A DNA stretch of 64,000 nucleotides, from the NCBI GenBank assembly GCA_027946365.1, contig JAPEUQ010000002.1:3596001-3660000 (forward strand), in the 5' to 3' direction. The notes under the pieces were generated by a model. The model ran no database searches and was not told the DNA's origin. It worked only from the letters and a program-made list of their open reading frames with translations. The DNA is from Kalmusia sp. IMI 367209. Taxonomy: Eukaryota > Ascomycota > Dothideomycetes > Pleosporales > Didymosphaeriaceae. The position numbers and the translations under genes are program-made. Each line of letters opens with the position of its first letter. Position 1 is the stretch's first letter. Positions 35,601 to 47,724 of the stretch are shown one piece after another.

Positions 35601-36723
35601 GGGTAGCTGGCAGGCTATCCCTGTTCGGCAATTCACTGTCCAGACTCAAACCAAGAACGCGTTTCGCCTTATCGTCCTGACGCATCGATTGCCGCGATTC
35701 AAGAGCTCTCAATGCTCTCATTTCGTGCTCAGGGAAGTCATCCGAATCGAGTTCCAGTTCGTCGAGATCCTCTTCCTCTTCGTCGAAAACCAGCTCGTCT
35801 GCTAAGCTCATGCCGTTACCACGTCCATGGCCTTCGGAACCTGTTCCACTCATAAGCGACATGCGATAGCCGCGCCCGAAGCTTCGGAAGCTGCTGTTGC
35901 TCAAGTTTCTGGAGTGACGGGCAATGCGTGTTGAAGGTCTTCTTGCGGGCGAAGATCGCACACTTCCAGCGTCGCTCTCTGGACCCACCCCGCTATCGCG
36001 CGGAAGTCCTTCTCCTTCGCTATCTACATCGTTCTCTTGTGTGTCTTCATGCATAGCAATCTCTTCAAGGAGTAACTTCAGTCGGCTCTCAGAGATGTGT
36101 ACGCGACGTTCCAACGAGCGCTTTTCGCCAGTCCAGACTTCCTTCTCATGCGCCCACATATCATGAACACGGGTAGAATCATCTTCCTGACTTCGCAGCT
36201 TCTTTTGTGCCGACTCAAGCTTGTCTTTCAGGTCCCCATTCGCCTCCTTTAGCTTATCTCTTTCCCCTGCGATTTCTTCCAGTGCCGACAGTGTTGCATT
36301 TTCCAGTTGTTGCAGCTGCCCTTTCACTGCGCGACCTTCTCTCGTACTTGTAGATAATTGATTCGTGAGCGCCTCGTTCTCGTTTCGAACGGTGTGGAGG
36401 GACGTCTCGAGGTCTTCAATGAAATTGTTTTTGGAATCAAGGTCACGTCGTAAAGAAAGGATCTCGGACACAAGGGAGGCATGTAGCGTTGGCGTGAATC
36501 GCCTAGGATCGAGGATGGAAACGTTTTCGCCGTTGCTGGTGGCTTTCTGCGAGGCGTCAAAGGGCTCTGGCGGAAACGGTGCTGGTGACCCGGGGGCTTC
36601 GCTCACGGGCGTCCCGTATCGGGAGTTTCTTCGCGAGAGGGAATGGTACGGTGTGTCGGCCGGCGATGGCAGTGGGTGATTGCTGATGTATGCATCGTTA
36701 TCGGAAAAGTACTCGGTCGCCAT
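32639..36723 (-). CDS. NUM1: Cortical nuclear-migration anchor ApsA/NUM1
   Basis: Cell-cortex protein that anchors dynein for nuclear positioning (Aspergillus ApsA, yeast Num1). Two exons: 36723-33552 and 33498-32639, with a 53-bp intron (GTAAGC; TTACTAAC branch; ACCAG), phase 1, giving 1343 residues. The N-terminal third (about residues 80-240) is a coiled coil (SLVSEILSLRRDLDSKNNFIE onward). The middle is long and disordered, Ser/Pro-rich, with an Glu-Pro repeat at about 420-435. The C-terminal Mcp5/Num1-type PH domain (about 985-1130) binds membrane phosphoinositide. Its marks are MVGEWMWKYVRKRK, RHKRWVWISPYERSVLWSNK and, across the intron, TIQSVLDVVDNTPIP and ILTPARALKFTT. The protein is shorter than yeast Num1 and lacks its large tandem repeats, as is usual in filamentous fungi. 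Start ATG 36723 is the first in frame. Confidence 0.92.
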
Positions 36724-39700
36724 CTTGCTGAAGTGGCGATTCTTTTCGCACGAGGGTATGAAATCGAGAAGGGAAGTGTTCTACCAGAACCACAACGAAG
36801 TGGTGCTGAAAGCTGCAGGGCCTAATACATTCCTATGGGCACGGTCAGACTACTTTCTCGAGGGATTGTGCGACCAGACACAACCATCGAAGGTCCTGTT
36901 CTGTGGCAGGGTGTGTCTGTCTGGCTCCTATAGGAAACTCACCGTAGTTCCTACACACCGTCCAGTGAAGGGTATGTCGAAGACAGTACCCGGAAAGCTT
37001 TAGGTGCGATCAAATGCGCTCTACTATGCTCTGACGAATGTAGTGCCGTATGCTTTTGGGAGAGTTGCCAACGTTATGCGAGAGGTTCACAAACGGTCGA
37101 ATCCGAACGGGGTCGTCAACGTAGCACAATGCTTAAGGTCTGGGTACGTAATGTCAGCCTGCAGGTCCGTTTGCCATGCTCCACGTGTGATCTGAACGTA
37201 TAGGACCGTGTGTCAACGTACATGGCAGATATGAATGACGGAGTTATGCAAATGGAAGCTCCCCCGCGACTTTTCTTGTGCAATTGAACCTTTTCTAATG
37301 CTCAGAAGACGGAAGAAAGCAATGTACAAAAGGCAAGGCTAATCGATAGAAAGAATGCAACGAGGAGCAAAGAAAGATGGGGGGGGGACTAGCAAGCATG
37401 CATGGTCCTGACGGCAAGCCCCAGACGCGTTGTCGAGTACGTGGGAGAAGCGTGAGGAGGGGGAGCAAAGACGGCCAGGCACGGGGGTGGCATGAATGTG
37501 ATGATCCGCGAATGGCGGGTTCATGCAGCCTCTAGATCCTGGCAAAACGCTATACCGGGCTCTGTCCTGGGGAGACGGGAACGGGCAAGGGCCGAGGCGG
37601 CACAGCGAATGAGGAGCAGTCGTGTAATTGACCCCATGTTTCATTTGACCAGCACACGGTGCACACACTTTATGCACGCTCCTTGGGCTTTTGGCTGGCG
37701 AGCACGCTCCAAGTGCGCTCCCCTGCATACAACCGAGCTCAGGAGCCCAGGCTAACGGAAACGCTATATTGAGAAAAGAGCTCCGCTTTGTACTGGATTG
37801 GTCCGAATTTCTGTTCCAACGTGCCCGTTCCGTCAGGCTAGCGAATCTCCTGTCGAGCAAAGGGAAATGAACGGATAGCAAAGCCCAAGCGGTCGTGGAC
37901 CCCCGGACGCGTGGGATTCTCATTCGGAGCGGTGCTGTACCGCAGCCCGCAGCCCGCAGCGCGACAGTGTGATGCTGTGTGATGGAGGGCACATGGCACA
38001 CGCGAAGAGATTGCTGCATCACGCTCGACGGATGGGCGTGCAACGCATCCACGGCATCGCAGATCGTATCATATCGTATCGTCGCCTCTCCGCCCGCGAA
38101 ACGGTGCCTTCGCAATCCAACGCTCGGAGAAAGTTTGGCCCTATCAATAGCCTCAACGCTACAGAGTGCCGTCATTCGGGAGGGAAAAGCCAGGGTTTCA
38201 GCCTCTCGTCTGGAGCAGCCACTGGACGTGATTTGCCTCTGCAGCCCAGCGGACAGGAGCCGTGATCCGCTCGCGACTACGAGGCTTGCAGCCCTTAGGC
38301 GGCGACGCCGCTCAGTGGTCCCGTTTGCGCTGCATATTCCAGCTCACGCGGCTAACCGTCAGCATCGGACTCGACGCTCGACCACGACGCTCGAGCACCA
38401 CGCGTCACGATGCTCCGACAATTGCAAATTGCGAGTCAAAAAGCGTCTCCAGTAGGAGAGGCGTTGCGTTACCGCGTCGTGATCCCGGATCTTTCGTCTA
38501 TGCTATAGCGCCGTCGGATGGATCGGGCGTAGTGGGCTTGGGCCTGTGCCGTTTCGATTGTGAACTCTGATCGAACTCGCGTGTGCTCGGCGAAGATTGC
38601 GGAGCGATCGACAGACAAAAGCACCAATTTCGGGAGGCATCCTACGCCGCTGGAAGTAGGAACCGTTGACGCCGCGCGCAAAGAGCAACATCCTCGGAGT
38701 TGAGAGCATCCTCATCCTGCAAAAGTCCAAGACAACATGTTCGCGAAATGCGGACTTGGGTCATGTAGTCGAAGGCAAGCCACGGAGCTCTGTAGCTCCG
38801 GGAGCCAACGCGATGTGTACCACCGATTGCTAGACAAGTGGATCTTGTCAATACAACGGACCGCGCCTCCTAGAGAAGCGCGAATCCTACATGCAGCCCC
38901 GTGGCACAGCTAAAGGTTCATGAACCGACCAAACGTCATGGCGTGTGCTTCTTGTTTTTGTCTCTTCCCTCGCACATCACTCTGGGGCACATGAAGGAGG
39001 ATGAGCACATGTTGAACGCGACCCCCCCTGGTAATCTGCACGTTGACGAGCTGCACGAGGTTACGCACAAAGCCTAGACTCTGCACGATAACAACAATCT
39101 CAACACGTTCATCTCGGCAACGCGTCTGACAGCTGTCTTGACGCAAGCCTCCGAATTGCTCTCGTGTCCGAGGAAGCGCAGGTAGTACGTCCGATGTGCG
39201 ACTGCGTGCGCCCATGTACACACTCCACCCGTGTCACCTGCCAATCTCAAACTTGACGCCGACCCAATCGTACCTAAGTGATCAAGCAACACTAAGTTCT
39301 TGATGAGAGGCGCATTGGAGTAAACCGACTGAGCGGTATCTACGTTCTGACAGTCCTAGGACGAATCATTGCTGCATTGATGCTGCTTGCTCAACTCCGT
39401 TCCGACTAAGACCTGTTTCCGTTTGAGCACAAACTCAACGGTAGCCACCCGCGCAACATCGTACGGGCCGATTTTCGTTTCAGTTTCTTTCGATTATTGG
39501 TAGGATGTCGTCGGACGGGCTGGTAGATGTGCAAGGCAGGACACTCGCATTGGTTGGACAAGGTCGCTGAGGACATTGGCAAACGGCAACAGTCAGGAGA
39601 CATCCGAGGATCTTTCAAACTCTAAGTTTAAAAGACCTGCACAATTGACCAGGGTTCAGATGTTAGCTCACAGAGGAATGCGTGTATAAGTGAAACAAAT

Positions 39701-40612
39701 TTTACTCGTCGCCCGTAGACAGACGCACGTGTATGTCCAGAAGGCCGTGACAGACTGTGCATTAACAACCTTGGAATGAATCACCTCGCTCGAGCGTTCA
39801 ACGAAAGCAAATGCAATGACAACAAAGCCAGTCATCAACCTGGATCACAACACCTCGCGCGAAATTCTATCGAAATGGTACTCTCTGAGATTGGTCATCG
39901 CACGTGCGACAGTACTGACGTACTACCACGACCGCAGAAAGGCCGGCAAGAGCTGTCCTAGCGTACATAAGAAATCATCACGTCTTACGGTACATTAAAG
40001 AAAGCAAATCCTAGAACTTACCGTGTACAGAGGCACGCAAAAGCAAGAGGACAGGAATAGCCACTACGCGACACGCAAACCATACGCCCTCGTATTCTAG
40101 CTCTACCAGCTAGTCCACTTGACTGCGATGTGAGCATGATGTGGGTCTCGCGTCGAGCTTTGTCATTTCTCTTCTTAATGGTGGTGCTATAGGCCCCCTC
40201 TCGTTCCGATAAGGGGCTCCATCACGCGAGATGGAATCATTGGGCATCAACACGCACGCTGTTGCCTTCTTTAGCGATCTCCACACTCGAGCGAAGTGCA
40301 GGGTGCTCTCGTCTGCGCGGTGCCTGGCGCTCGGGAGCATTCGAGATCCAGATGTCGCTCGATGGAGGTTGTAGACTACACGTGACTATTATCGATAAGC
40401 GAGGGTGGCATCAAAAAAGTTGCGCGACGCGGGGCGAAGGCTGTCCATAACGAGCAGCAGCAACGAATATACGAATCGAAAAGATACATTCTCGGAATAT
40501 ACACAAGTGCAACAGAACCTATTTATCTCGCTGTAAGGTCGTTAGTCAGACATATTGCAGCCTTGAGGCCCGCTCGACCACCTAAGATCAAATTTCAAAC
40601 TTGTTGCAGATT
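36724..40612. other. Gene-poor 3.9-kb intergenic region
   Basis: The longest stretch without a supportable gene. Frames up to 278 codons exist on the minus strand but have random composition, no domain and no convincing splice partners. Small structures seen are a CGGAGCT-CTGT-AGCTCCG hairpin at 38783-38800, the palindrome GGTTCATGAACC at 38915-38926, and short CGCAGCC direct repeats near 37941. The right part should hold the CNS1 promoter and the left part the ApsA promoter. A non-coding RNA cannot be excluded. Confidence 0.45.
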
Positions 40613-41919
40613 ATGGCACAACAAATTCCTGGAAATGGCTCAAAATTGCCCTCTGCAGACATGCCCCCGGCAATGGCTGAAATCAAGTCCCAAAGCGTGG
40701 ATGAAGTGCTTAAAGAAATGAACCGTCTCCCTCTCTTCATGACCACCCTTGACGAGACCGACGGCGAAGGCGGCGAGAATGAAGCCCTTGAAGCTCTCAA
40801 AGCACTTGCCTATGAAGGCACAAAAGCAGAGATCGCAGAAAACTTCCGGCAACAGGGAAACGAATGCGCAAAGGCGAAGCAGTGGACCGATGCAAAAGAG
40901 TTTTATGACAAGGCTATAGCAGCGTTGAAGGCACCGAAGCAGGAGCCAGACCCAGAGGATGGACCGCAAGTTATTGATGTAGAGCTTGATGAGGAGGAGG
41001 AAGCGAAGAAAGAGAAGGTCATCGAAGAAGCTTGCTACATCAATCGGGCGCTGTGTAATCTGGAGAAGAGTACGTCTTTTCATCTTACAAGCACCGTTGC
41101 AAACTTGCTAGCTCGCCTGCCGTCTACATCGGCCAAGCCGAAAGGATTTATGACCATACACAGCATTTGAAGTATTTTACATCTGTTCTCAGCTAACACT
41201 GTACAGAAAACTACCGCTCCTGCATCCAAGATTGCGCAGCAACCCTCCGCCTCAACCCCTCCAATATAAAAGCCTACTACCGCTCCAGCCTCGCCTGTCT
41301 CTCCCTTGACAAAATCCCAGAAGCTTCGGACGCATGCACCCGCGGCCTCGCCCTAGATGCATCCAATGCCCCCCTCAAAGGCCTCCAAACCAAAATATCC
41401 ACCCGCAAAACCTACCTCGACTCCGTGGAAAAGGCACGCAAAGAGCGCGAAGCGAAAGCCGCATCCGAACGCGCAACTCTCGCCCTCGCACTCAAGAGCC
41501 GCGGCATCAAGGCCAGGAAGACGGACCAGGCACCAGATCTAGAAGACGCCTCTATCAAGCTTGAGAATGCGTTGGATCCTAGCTCAATACTTTCACTCCC
41601 GGTACTTCTATTGTATCCTACGCACTCCCAGTCCGATTTCATCAAAGCATTTTGTGAGACGGACACGCTCAGCCAGCACCTTGAGTACATCTTCCCTCTA
41701 CCGTGGGATACACAGCAAGAATTCACATTGAACGACGTGGAAGCATACATGGAAACGATCGCGGGCGGCCTCATCAAGATGGGAAAAAAGATGACACTAG
41801 GCAAGGTGCTAGGCAGCGGCAAATGTGAGGTCGTAGACGGACTGGTAAGAATCAGCGTGATCCCCAAAGCGAAAGCCGCAGACTGGATCGACGAATTCAA
41901 GAAGCGGAGAGGCAACTGA
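40613..41919 (+). CDS. CNS1: Hsp90 co-chaperone CNS1 (TTC4-like TPR protein)
   Basis: Cytosolic TPR co-chaperone that binds the C-terminus of Hsp90/Hsp70 and is essential in yeast. Two exons: 40613-41069 and 41207-41919, with a 137-bp intron (GTACGT; GCTAAC branch; TACAG), phase 1, giving 389 residues. The N-terminus has the family stretch EMNRLPLFMTTLDETDGEGGEN. The TPR block runs from about residue 80 to 200 (NFRQQGNECAKAKQWTDAKEFY, INRALCNLEKKNYRSC, IKAYYRSSLACL). An acidic insert, DVELDEEEE, lies between the first helices. The C-terminal wheel domain holds LPVLLLYPTHSQSDFI and WDTQQEFTLNDVEAYME. A TTG lies 12 bases upstream, but ATG 40613 is the natural start. Confidence 0.93.
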
Positions 41920-43071
41920 GCGTCTCACGATCAAGCGTACGCAGTAGTGTCACTGTCTGGAGAACACACCTCCTTCACGCAATAGGATCACCCAACGTCT
42001 CGCGCATACCCCCACCGTTGGCCTCCCTGCTCCGTATCGTCGCGTCGCAGCCCAACCCAACCCGCTCTCCGTCCTCGCAGCTCCACACCCCCTCGGCAAA
42101 ACCGACGTCCAAACAACCTCGCATGCAGCCAATACACCCTCCCGCCTCGCCAACGCACCCATCCCGCACCACACACATGCACGCATTCTCGCTTTGCATT
42201 CCGTGAGCTCTAATCCGCGTCCGAAATGCAGGCGCCCGCTTCCCCCCCTCCCCTTCTCATGGCGGCTAAAACGGGGACCTTCCAAAAACAGTACGGATCC
42301 AGGATCCCGGTTGGAGGGACGGGCGTCAGCTCCCGCCGACAGATCCGGCGAGGACACAGTGTACAAGTTATGCTAGCGGAAGGAAGAGGCGCGGAGGTGT
42401 GGGTATAGGATAGATTGTTATGAGAGGAAGGGCCAATTTGTGCAACTGTGACTACGGTGGATGCGCATTGTGTAGCGCTAATGCAAGGTACCGGTACGAC
42501 ATGCAGATTCATTTATCCGCTGTCGCTCAGCTGTCAACGCAGCCATTGACCACGAGCCACGCGGGAGGATGCGAGTGGTGCTGTGATCTGCACGTTGAAT
42601 AAAGTTCAATCTATTATACTTGTACAATTCACTATGGTATACCCGTTGAAGAAACTTCCCCATACAGATACATGAAAACTTGTGAAAAGAACCCCTGCGA
42701 GGGAAACTTGTAGCGTGCCTTGATGCACGAAAAACCGTCCAGAAATGTCTAGAACAAGGGAAAGAAAATAAACTTAGAGAGCATCATTGCTCGAGCATTC
42801 CACCAATTGATTGCCGTCTAGTCTTCAATCAAAAATCCATATTAGGTTATACGCCAGCCCTGGCCGGAACAACAAGGGAATAAAACCAGAGAGCAGACAG
42901 TTGTAGTGTTACCTACATGAATTTCGTATAGCCATAGGACGAGAATTTTGAGACAGTCCCCGTTTGGCCTCACAACTTAGCCTACAATCATGTTGAAACG
43001 TGAGCCATGGTACTGTGCAGCGAGTATGGGACACGATTTCCTTACAATGGCCGGTTTCGAAGGAAAGTAGC
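41920..43071. other. Convergent intergenic region between CNS1 and F-box-like gene
   Basis: About 1.15 kb, C-rich on the plus strand near 42000-42260 and AT-rich after 42600. It should contain two 3' UTRs. No gene was supported. Confidence 0.45.
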
Positions 43072-44268
43072 CTAGCCTTCGGTAATGTACAACTTCTTCT
43101 TTCGGGTCATGCTCTCTTGCATGTCTCTCCAGAGCGTACTATCGATCTTGGCATGGTAATTGTACCAAATTCCGCGGGCCAGAGGCTTGCTAGACACAAC
43201 TTCATCCGCTTTGATCTGTTGCAAATAATTGATGAATCTGCTATCAGTTCGAGTAAGAGCCCGACGGCCATAGAAGGTGACGGTAAATTTCCGCAGTCTT
43301 GCCTGGCGGAGGACACGGATAACGTCAATCAAATGATCATCATTGAGAAAGCGGCGTTGCTCGTGGTCGAGATGAGGCGTGGTAGCAGGACGAGCGTCTT
43401 CTAAGACCAAGCTGACGTCTCGCAGATAGGCCAAGTTTTCTGGGCCGATCATCTTGAGAAACTGGCGAATATCTTTGTAGCCGATCTCCTTCGGGTCAGA
43501 CTCCCAGAATTGGCCGCGCGTGTGCATGTTACGATCAAACAGGAATTTGTTCTCGCCATAGAGAATGCTGCAGCCTTCGCTATACACAGTCCGACACGTG
43601 CTCAGGAATTGACCCGTCCTGCAGAGATGGTTGGCACACGGAAAGCTCAGGACCTCGTCTGTGACGAAGAGATGCCGGTACACTTTGTTGCGCAGCTCCG
43701 GGGGCAGATCAGTGAAGCCCACTGGCTTTTTCTGGCCGTTCAGGAGCTGGAGCTGAGGCTCTGAATCCACTGCTTTGATCTTCTTCGTCGCTCGCCCGGG
43801 CTGCATGTTGCGAGCCGCTCCTGCTACCTCCTGCTGTAGCATGCTTCGGTCTAGCTTCACCATCAACGGGCCATGAAATCCGAGAGGGACATTGAACTGA
43901 AGGATGATGGGTGCTGGCAACGTCCTCTTCTGAAGTGGGCCTTCCTCGTCCGAGAGCTCCTCCGGACCTCCATCACGTACCATCTCATCGAGAGGTGGCG
44001 GGTCGGGTGAAGGAGATCGCTTGCGTTTCCGCCTCTGCTGAGGTTTGATATGTCCGTCTTCGTCCTCTGAGGGCGTCTCGATGGGCTCTTCGCACTCGTC
44101 TTCAATCACCTTGGAATCGACATAGCCGGCCCGTGGCTTGACTTTACCCGCACTGCGGCGTATGGGTCGTCCGGTCGTCCTATGGTATTGGGTCCTGAAC
44201 TCACAACTGCCGAGCTCGACACTGCTGTCTCGGTCAAGAGAGCTCAAGGAGGACGTTTCGGAGGCCAT
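43072..44268 (-). CDS. Hypothetical protein with F-box-like / DUF7730-type domain
   Basis: Single exon of 398 residues from ATG 44268. The frame is open further upstream through a Thr-Gly repeat, but only a TTG is available there. The N-terminal 150 residues are charged and disordered, with an Arg/Lys block (QQRRKRKRSPSPDPPP) likely to act as a nuclear localisation signal. From about residue 185 comes the fungal cyclin-like F-box type motif FTDLPPELRNKVYRHLFV. It is followed by FLSTCRTVYSEGCSILYGENKF, a pattern common in large ascomycete families of unknown function. Substrate-adaptor activity with SCF ligase would be a guess. Confidence 0.75.
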   Translation of the reverse strand: MASETSSLSSLDRDSSVELGSCEFRTQYHRTTGRPIRRSAGKVKPRAGYVDSKVIEDECEEPIETPSEDEDGHIKPQQRRKRKRSPSPDPPPLDEMVRDGGPEELSDEEGPLQKRTLPAPIILQFNVPLGFHGPLMVKLDRSMLQQEVAGAARNMQPGRATKKIKAVDSEPQLQLLNGQKKPVGFTDLPPELRNKVYRHLFVTDEVLSFPCANHLCRTGQFLSTCRTVYSEGCSILYGENKFLFDRNMHTRGQFWESDPKEIGYKDIRQFLKMIGPENLAYLRDVSLVLEDARPATTPHLDHEQRRFLNDDHLIDVIRVLRQARLRKFTVTFYGRRALTRTDSRFINYLQQIKADEVVSSKPLARGIWYNYHAKIDSTLWRDMQESMTRKKKLYITEG

Positions 44269-45153
44269 GCTAGCGCCTGTACCTGTTCCTGTGCCGGTGT
44301 ATGTGTGGTTGTACTCGCGCCGTCGCGACGTCAAAGGTGCAGATCTTGGACAGGTTGAGGTGCTCTGTTTGTGGTGTCGGTGATTGCGGCGGCAGGTGGA
44401 GGAGGCTTATGAAGATGGCAGCTGGAACTTAGGGAAGGCACAGGCAAGGCGGAGCAGGCACGCGTTGACAATCGCAACAAGGTCCTGTGGGGTAGGCGCG
44501 ATCGTGTTAAGTCTTGGCAAACTGTAGATGTCACTGCGAGAGAAAAGACAACTAAGCGAGGCGGTGAAGGTGTAGTGAGAAACAGAGGTTACAGAGTTTC
44601 AATACGACTATAAGTAATATAGGAACTGCAAATTGCTCGAACAGCTGAGGTTTCAGAGACAGACTGCAAGAAAACGGCCAAAGCGAAGACATGTAGCATT
44701 GATGTCTTCTGCTGTGACGGACGTTGCCGTTGCTCTGCACGTATCGAAAGAATGTGTAAGACAGACTAAAGCCAATCATAAGGTTTCCTTGTCTCCTCTG
44801 GGTGGTGGGAGCCCGGAGCATATCAGCAGCACCCGCATCAGCTGGCTTGCGCCGGCCGAGCGAGGATGGGGCTGTCTCAAAGGCGATGAATCATCTTGGT
44901 TTTAGTTCATGAAGAGCAGAAATCAGACGGCGACGCGAGGTTAAAAATTGCGGTTCGGAGCCAGTCGGCCCGGTGTCCGGTGGCTGATGCGGGGGCACGC
45001 CACACCAACAGCTCGCATCTGCGCTACCGAATAGGAATCGATTCACCATCGCGCCACGGGATAGCGACGGCTTTCCTAGCGACGAGCTACGGGATTTATC
45101 AAGTCACTCTGGGGAAGCCTGCCACTTCCTCCTCCACGACCATCTCCTCGACA
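44269..45153. promoter_or_regulatory. Divergent promoter region of F-box-like gene and SHMT
   Basis: 885 bp between head-to-head start codons. It must contain both promoters and leaders. No distinct motif is called. Confidence 0.4.
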
Positions 45154-46934
45154 ATGGCAACGCTGAGGACTGTTTGCCGGGCGCCCTTGAGGCAGCTTTG
45201 CCCCCGCTCTTCCTCTGCAATTGCTACAAATCACCCCAGACTGCCACCGCGCCAGTGGCGGGGCTACGCTTCGTCGGCGGATAGCCAGCACAAGGTGTGC
45301 ATTGCCATGGTTCTGGGTCTCCCTAAGCCTGCTAATTCATCTAGCTCCTGTCCGCGAGCCTCGAAGATATTGACCCGACCGTATACAAGATCATTGAGAA
45401 TGTGCGCTGCTTACTATCGCTCGAGCTCGATCAAAGCTTACCACAACCGCACAACAGGAAAAGAACCGCCAGAAACACTTCATAAACCTCATTCCTTCGG
45501 AAAACTTCACCTCGCAAGCTGTCCTCGATGCGCTCGGCAGCGTCATGCAAAGTACGTCGCGCCGTGTCACGCCACGGGCACAAACTCACGGACCAAACAG
45601 ACAAATACTCGGAAGGTTACCCAGGAGCACGATACTACGGGGGTAATGAATGGATCGATGAGGCAGAGCGTCTCTGCCAGCAAAGAGCACTCCAAACCTT
45701 CGGGCTTAATGAAGCGGAGTGGGGTGTCAATGTGCAGCGTAAGGCATATGAGACCACAAATGCAATTGCATAGCTAACAATACAATTAGCCCTCTCTGGC
45801 TCTCCAGCGAACCTATACGCCTACTCGGCCGTCCTCAACACACACGACCGTATCCTAAGCCTCGACCTACCTCACGGTGGCCACTTGTCGCACGGCTACC
45901 AAACACCCACAAAGAAGATCTCGGCAGTGTCAAAATACTTCGAGACGCTACCATATAGGCTAGATGAGAAGACTGGGCTCATCGACTATGTCAAAATGGA
46001 GGAATTGGCCAACCTCTATCGCCCAAAGATCATTGTTGCGGGAACATCCGCCTATAGCCGTTTGATTGAGTACGAGCGGGTCCGAAAGATCGCCGACAAC
46101 GTTAATGCATACGTCCTCTCGGATATGGCCCACATATCGGGACTAGTCGCTGCTGGTGTTATTCCCTCCCCCTTCCCGTACTCCGACATCGTCACGACTA
46201 CAACCCACAAGTCGCTTCGCTGCCCGCGGGGCGCTATGATCTTCTACCGCAAGGGTGTTCGACGGGTAGACAAGAAGGGTGTAGAGGAGAAGTACGATCT
46301 AGAAGGTCCTATCAACATGTCCGTGTTCCCTGGACATCAGGGTGGCCCTCACAACCACACCATCACCGCGTTAGCCGTCGCTTTGGCGCAGGCCCAAACA
46401 AAAGACTTCAAGCAGTACCAGCAAACAGTGCTGGACAATGCGAAGGCTTTCGCAGAGCGGTTGGGTAACTCCAAAGAGCAAGGTGGCCTTGGATACAAGA
46501 TCGTCAGTGGCGGCACTGACAATCACCTTGTGCTCATAGATCTGAAGGACAAGGGTGTCGATGGCGCCCGTGTGGAGCGCATTCTTGAGCTGGTAGGCGT
46601 AGCCAGCAACAAGAACACCGTCCCAGGTGACAAGTCAGCAATGAAGCCTGGCGGTCTGCGAATGGGCACACCCGCCATGACCACCCGCGGCTTCCAAGCC
46701 GAGGACTTCCGTCGTGTTGCTGATGTTGTGCACCGCGCTGTCGGCATCACACAGAAGCTCGATAAGGATGCGAAGGCTAAGGCTGAACAGTCGGGTAGGA
46801 AGGCTCCTGGTAGTGTCGCGGCTTTCAAGGAATATGTAGGTGAAGGCGAGGACATCACTGATATTGTGTCGCTGCGCAAGGAGGTCGAGGACTGGGTTGG
46901 CACTTTCAGCCTCCCCTGGGTCAAGAATCCGTAG
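45154..46934 (+). CDS. SHM1: Serine hydroxymethyltransferase, mitochondrial
   Basis: PLP enzyme interconverting serine and glycine with transfer of a one-carbon unit to tetrahydrofolate. Five exons: 45154-45294, 45345-45401, 45458-45551, 45601-45738 and 45790-46934. The introns are 50, 56, 49 and 51 bp, all phases matching, giving 524 residues. The Arg-rich, acid-free N-terminus ([21 protein letters not shown]) looks like a mitochondrial presequence. The core includes [45 protein letters not shown], and the PLP lysine (Lys284) in [17 protein letters not shown]. The position after Leu-Arg is normally Gly (LRGPRG) and is Cys288 here, from codon TGC. All other active-site blocks are intact, so the enzyme is expected to work. 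Confidence 0.95.
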
Positions 46935-47376
46935 ATAATGCTGCATAGGAATATTATTGGGTGTTCGGTTGGGCTCTTTCTTTCTACCGGCGCTCCGCTT
47001 CGTGGGCGTTTGTACATAACTTCACTTCACCTCGGTTTGTCCAACACACACCCCGACATACAGTTCCTATTATACGAGTCTACTATTGTTGACCCTCGAC
47101 TTTTCTAAAGATTTATTGACTATGTCGCTGCTTGACTCTCGAAGCTACCTGCTCTCTTACTTCTACAAGAGCCCACCAAGAACTTACCGTCGCATCAAAC
47201 CTTTGCGTAACGTAGTATCCTGTGAGCTACCCCCCGCCCTCCATTCAAGCGCGCACTCCCCTCCAGCGCAATGCATACTTCTACGACTGATGCTCTTCCA
47301 GCACAAACCACGCATACTGCCCCAAGTCGACCTGGGGCATTATTTAATCAACCCGACATATCTGCATACAACCACG
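46935..47376. other. Spacer between SHMT and small membrane protein gene
   Basis: 442 bp. It should contain the SHMT 3' UTR and the next promoter. The next gene's frame runs into this spacer, but without conserved-looking sequence. Confidence 0.35.
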
Positions 47377-47724
47377 ATGATCCCCCTCGCACTCCTCACC
47401 ATCGCCATCTTCCTTGTCCTTGCTACCGCTCTACCAACCGCGACGGCGCTCATCGAAACCACCCCGCAACCGCCCCTAGATGGCGTTTGGCCCCGGTGGA
47501 TCGCGTACGCTGGCTGGGGCCTCCTCTGCTACGACGTCCTGTGCTGCGTGGTGCTGTGCTGGATGGGTGTGAATGGGTATCTGGAGGGGATACTGGGGTG
47601 TGGGCGGTGGATGAGGGAGAGGAGCGGGAGCGAAGCAGGTGTGGATCTGGAATTGAGGGAGTGGAGGGATGGGATGAGGAGGACGGTCGTGCAGAGCGAG
47701 ATGAGGAGGTTGGGGATGATCTGA
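47377..47724 (+). CDS. Hypothetical small membrane protein
   Basis: No family recognised. From ATG 47377 the frame gives 115 residues. There is one strongly hydrophobic N-terminal segment (MIPLALLTIAIFLVLATALP), which could be a signal peptide or a membrane span. A second hydrophobic, Cys/Trp-rich span follows (WIAYAGWGLLCYDVLCCVVL). The C-terminal tail is charged and helix-prone (DLELREWRDGMRRTVV...). The frame is open upstream for another 97 codons from a TTG, with unconvincing composition, so I chose the ATG. The topology of two spans and a charged tail suggests a real gene. Confidence 0.4.
   Translation: MIPLALLTIAIFLVLATALPTATALIETTPQPPLDGVWPRWIAYAGWGLLCYDVLCCVVLCWMGVNGYLEGILGCGRWMRERSGSEAGVDLELREWRDGMRRTVVQSEMRRLGMI

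Noticed and set aside
37339..38175. 278-codon open frame on the minus strand
   Set aside because: Composition is arbitrary (many Arg, Ser, Cys, His), with no domain, no signal and no splice partners. It looks like a chance frame in GC-rich intergenic DNA.
41950..42366. 138-codon minus-strand frame next to CNS1
   Set aside because: Arg/Gly/Cys-rich random composition, overlapped by frames of similar size on both strands.
44896..45777. 293-codon plus-strand frame overlapping the SHMT 5' exons
   Set aside because: It reads through SHMT introns. The spliced model gives a complete SHMT, and the frame's upstream part has no conserved sequence.
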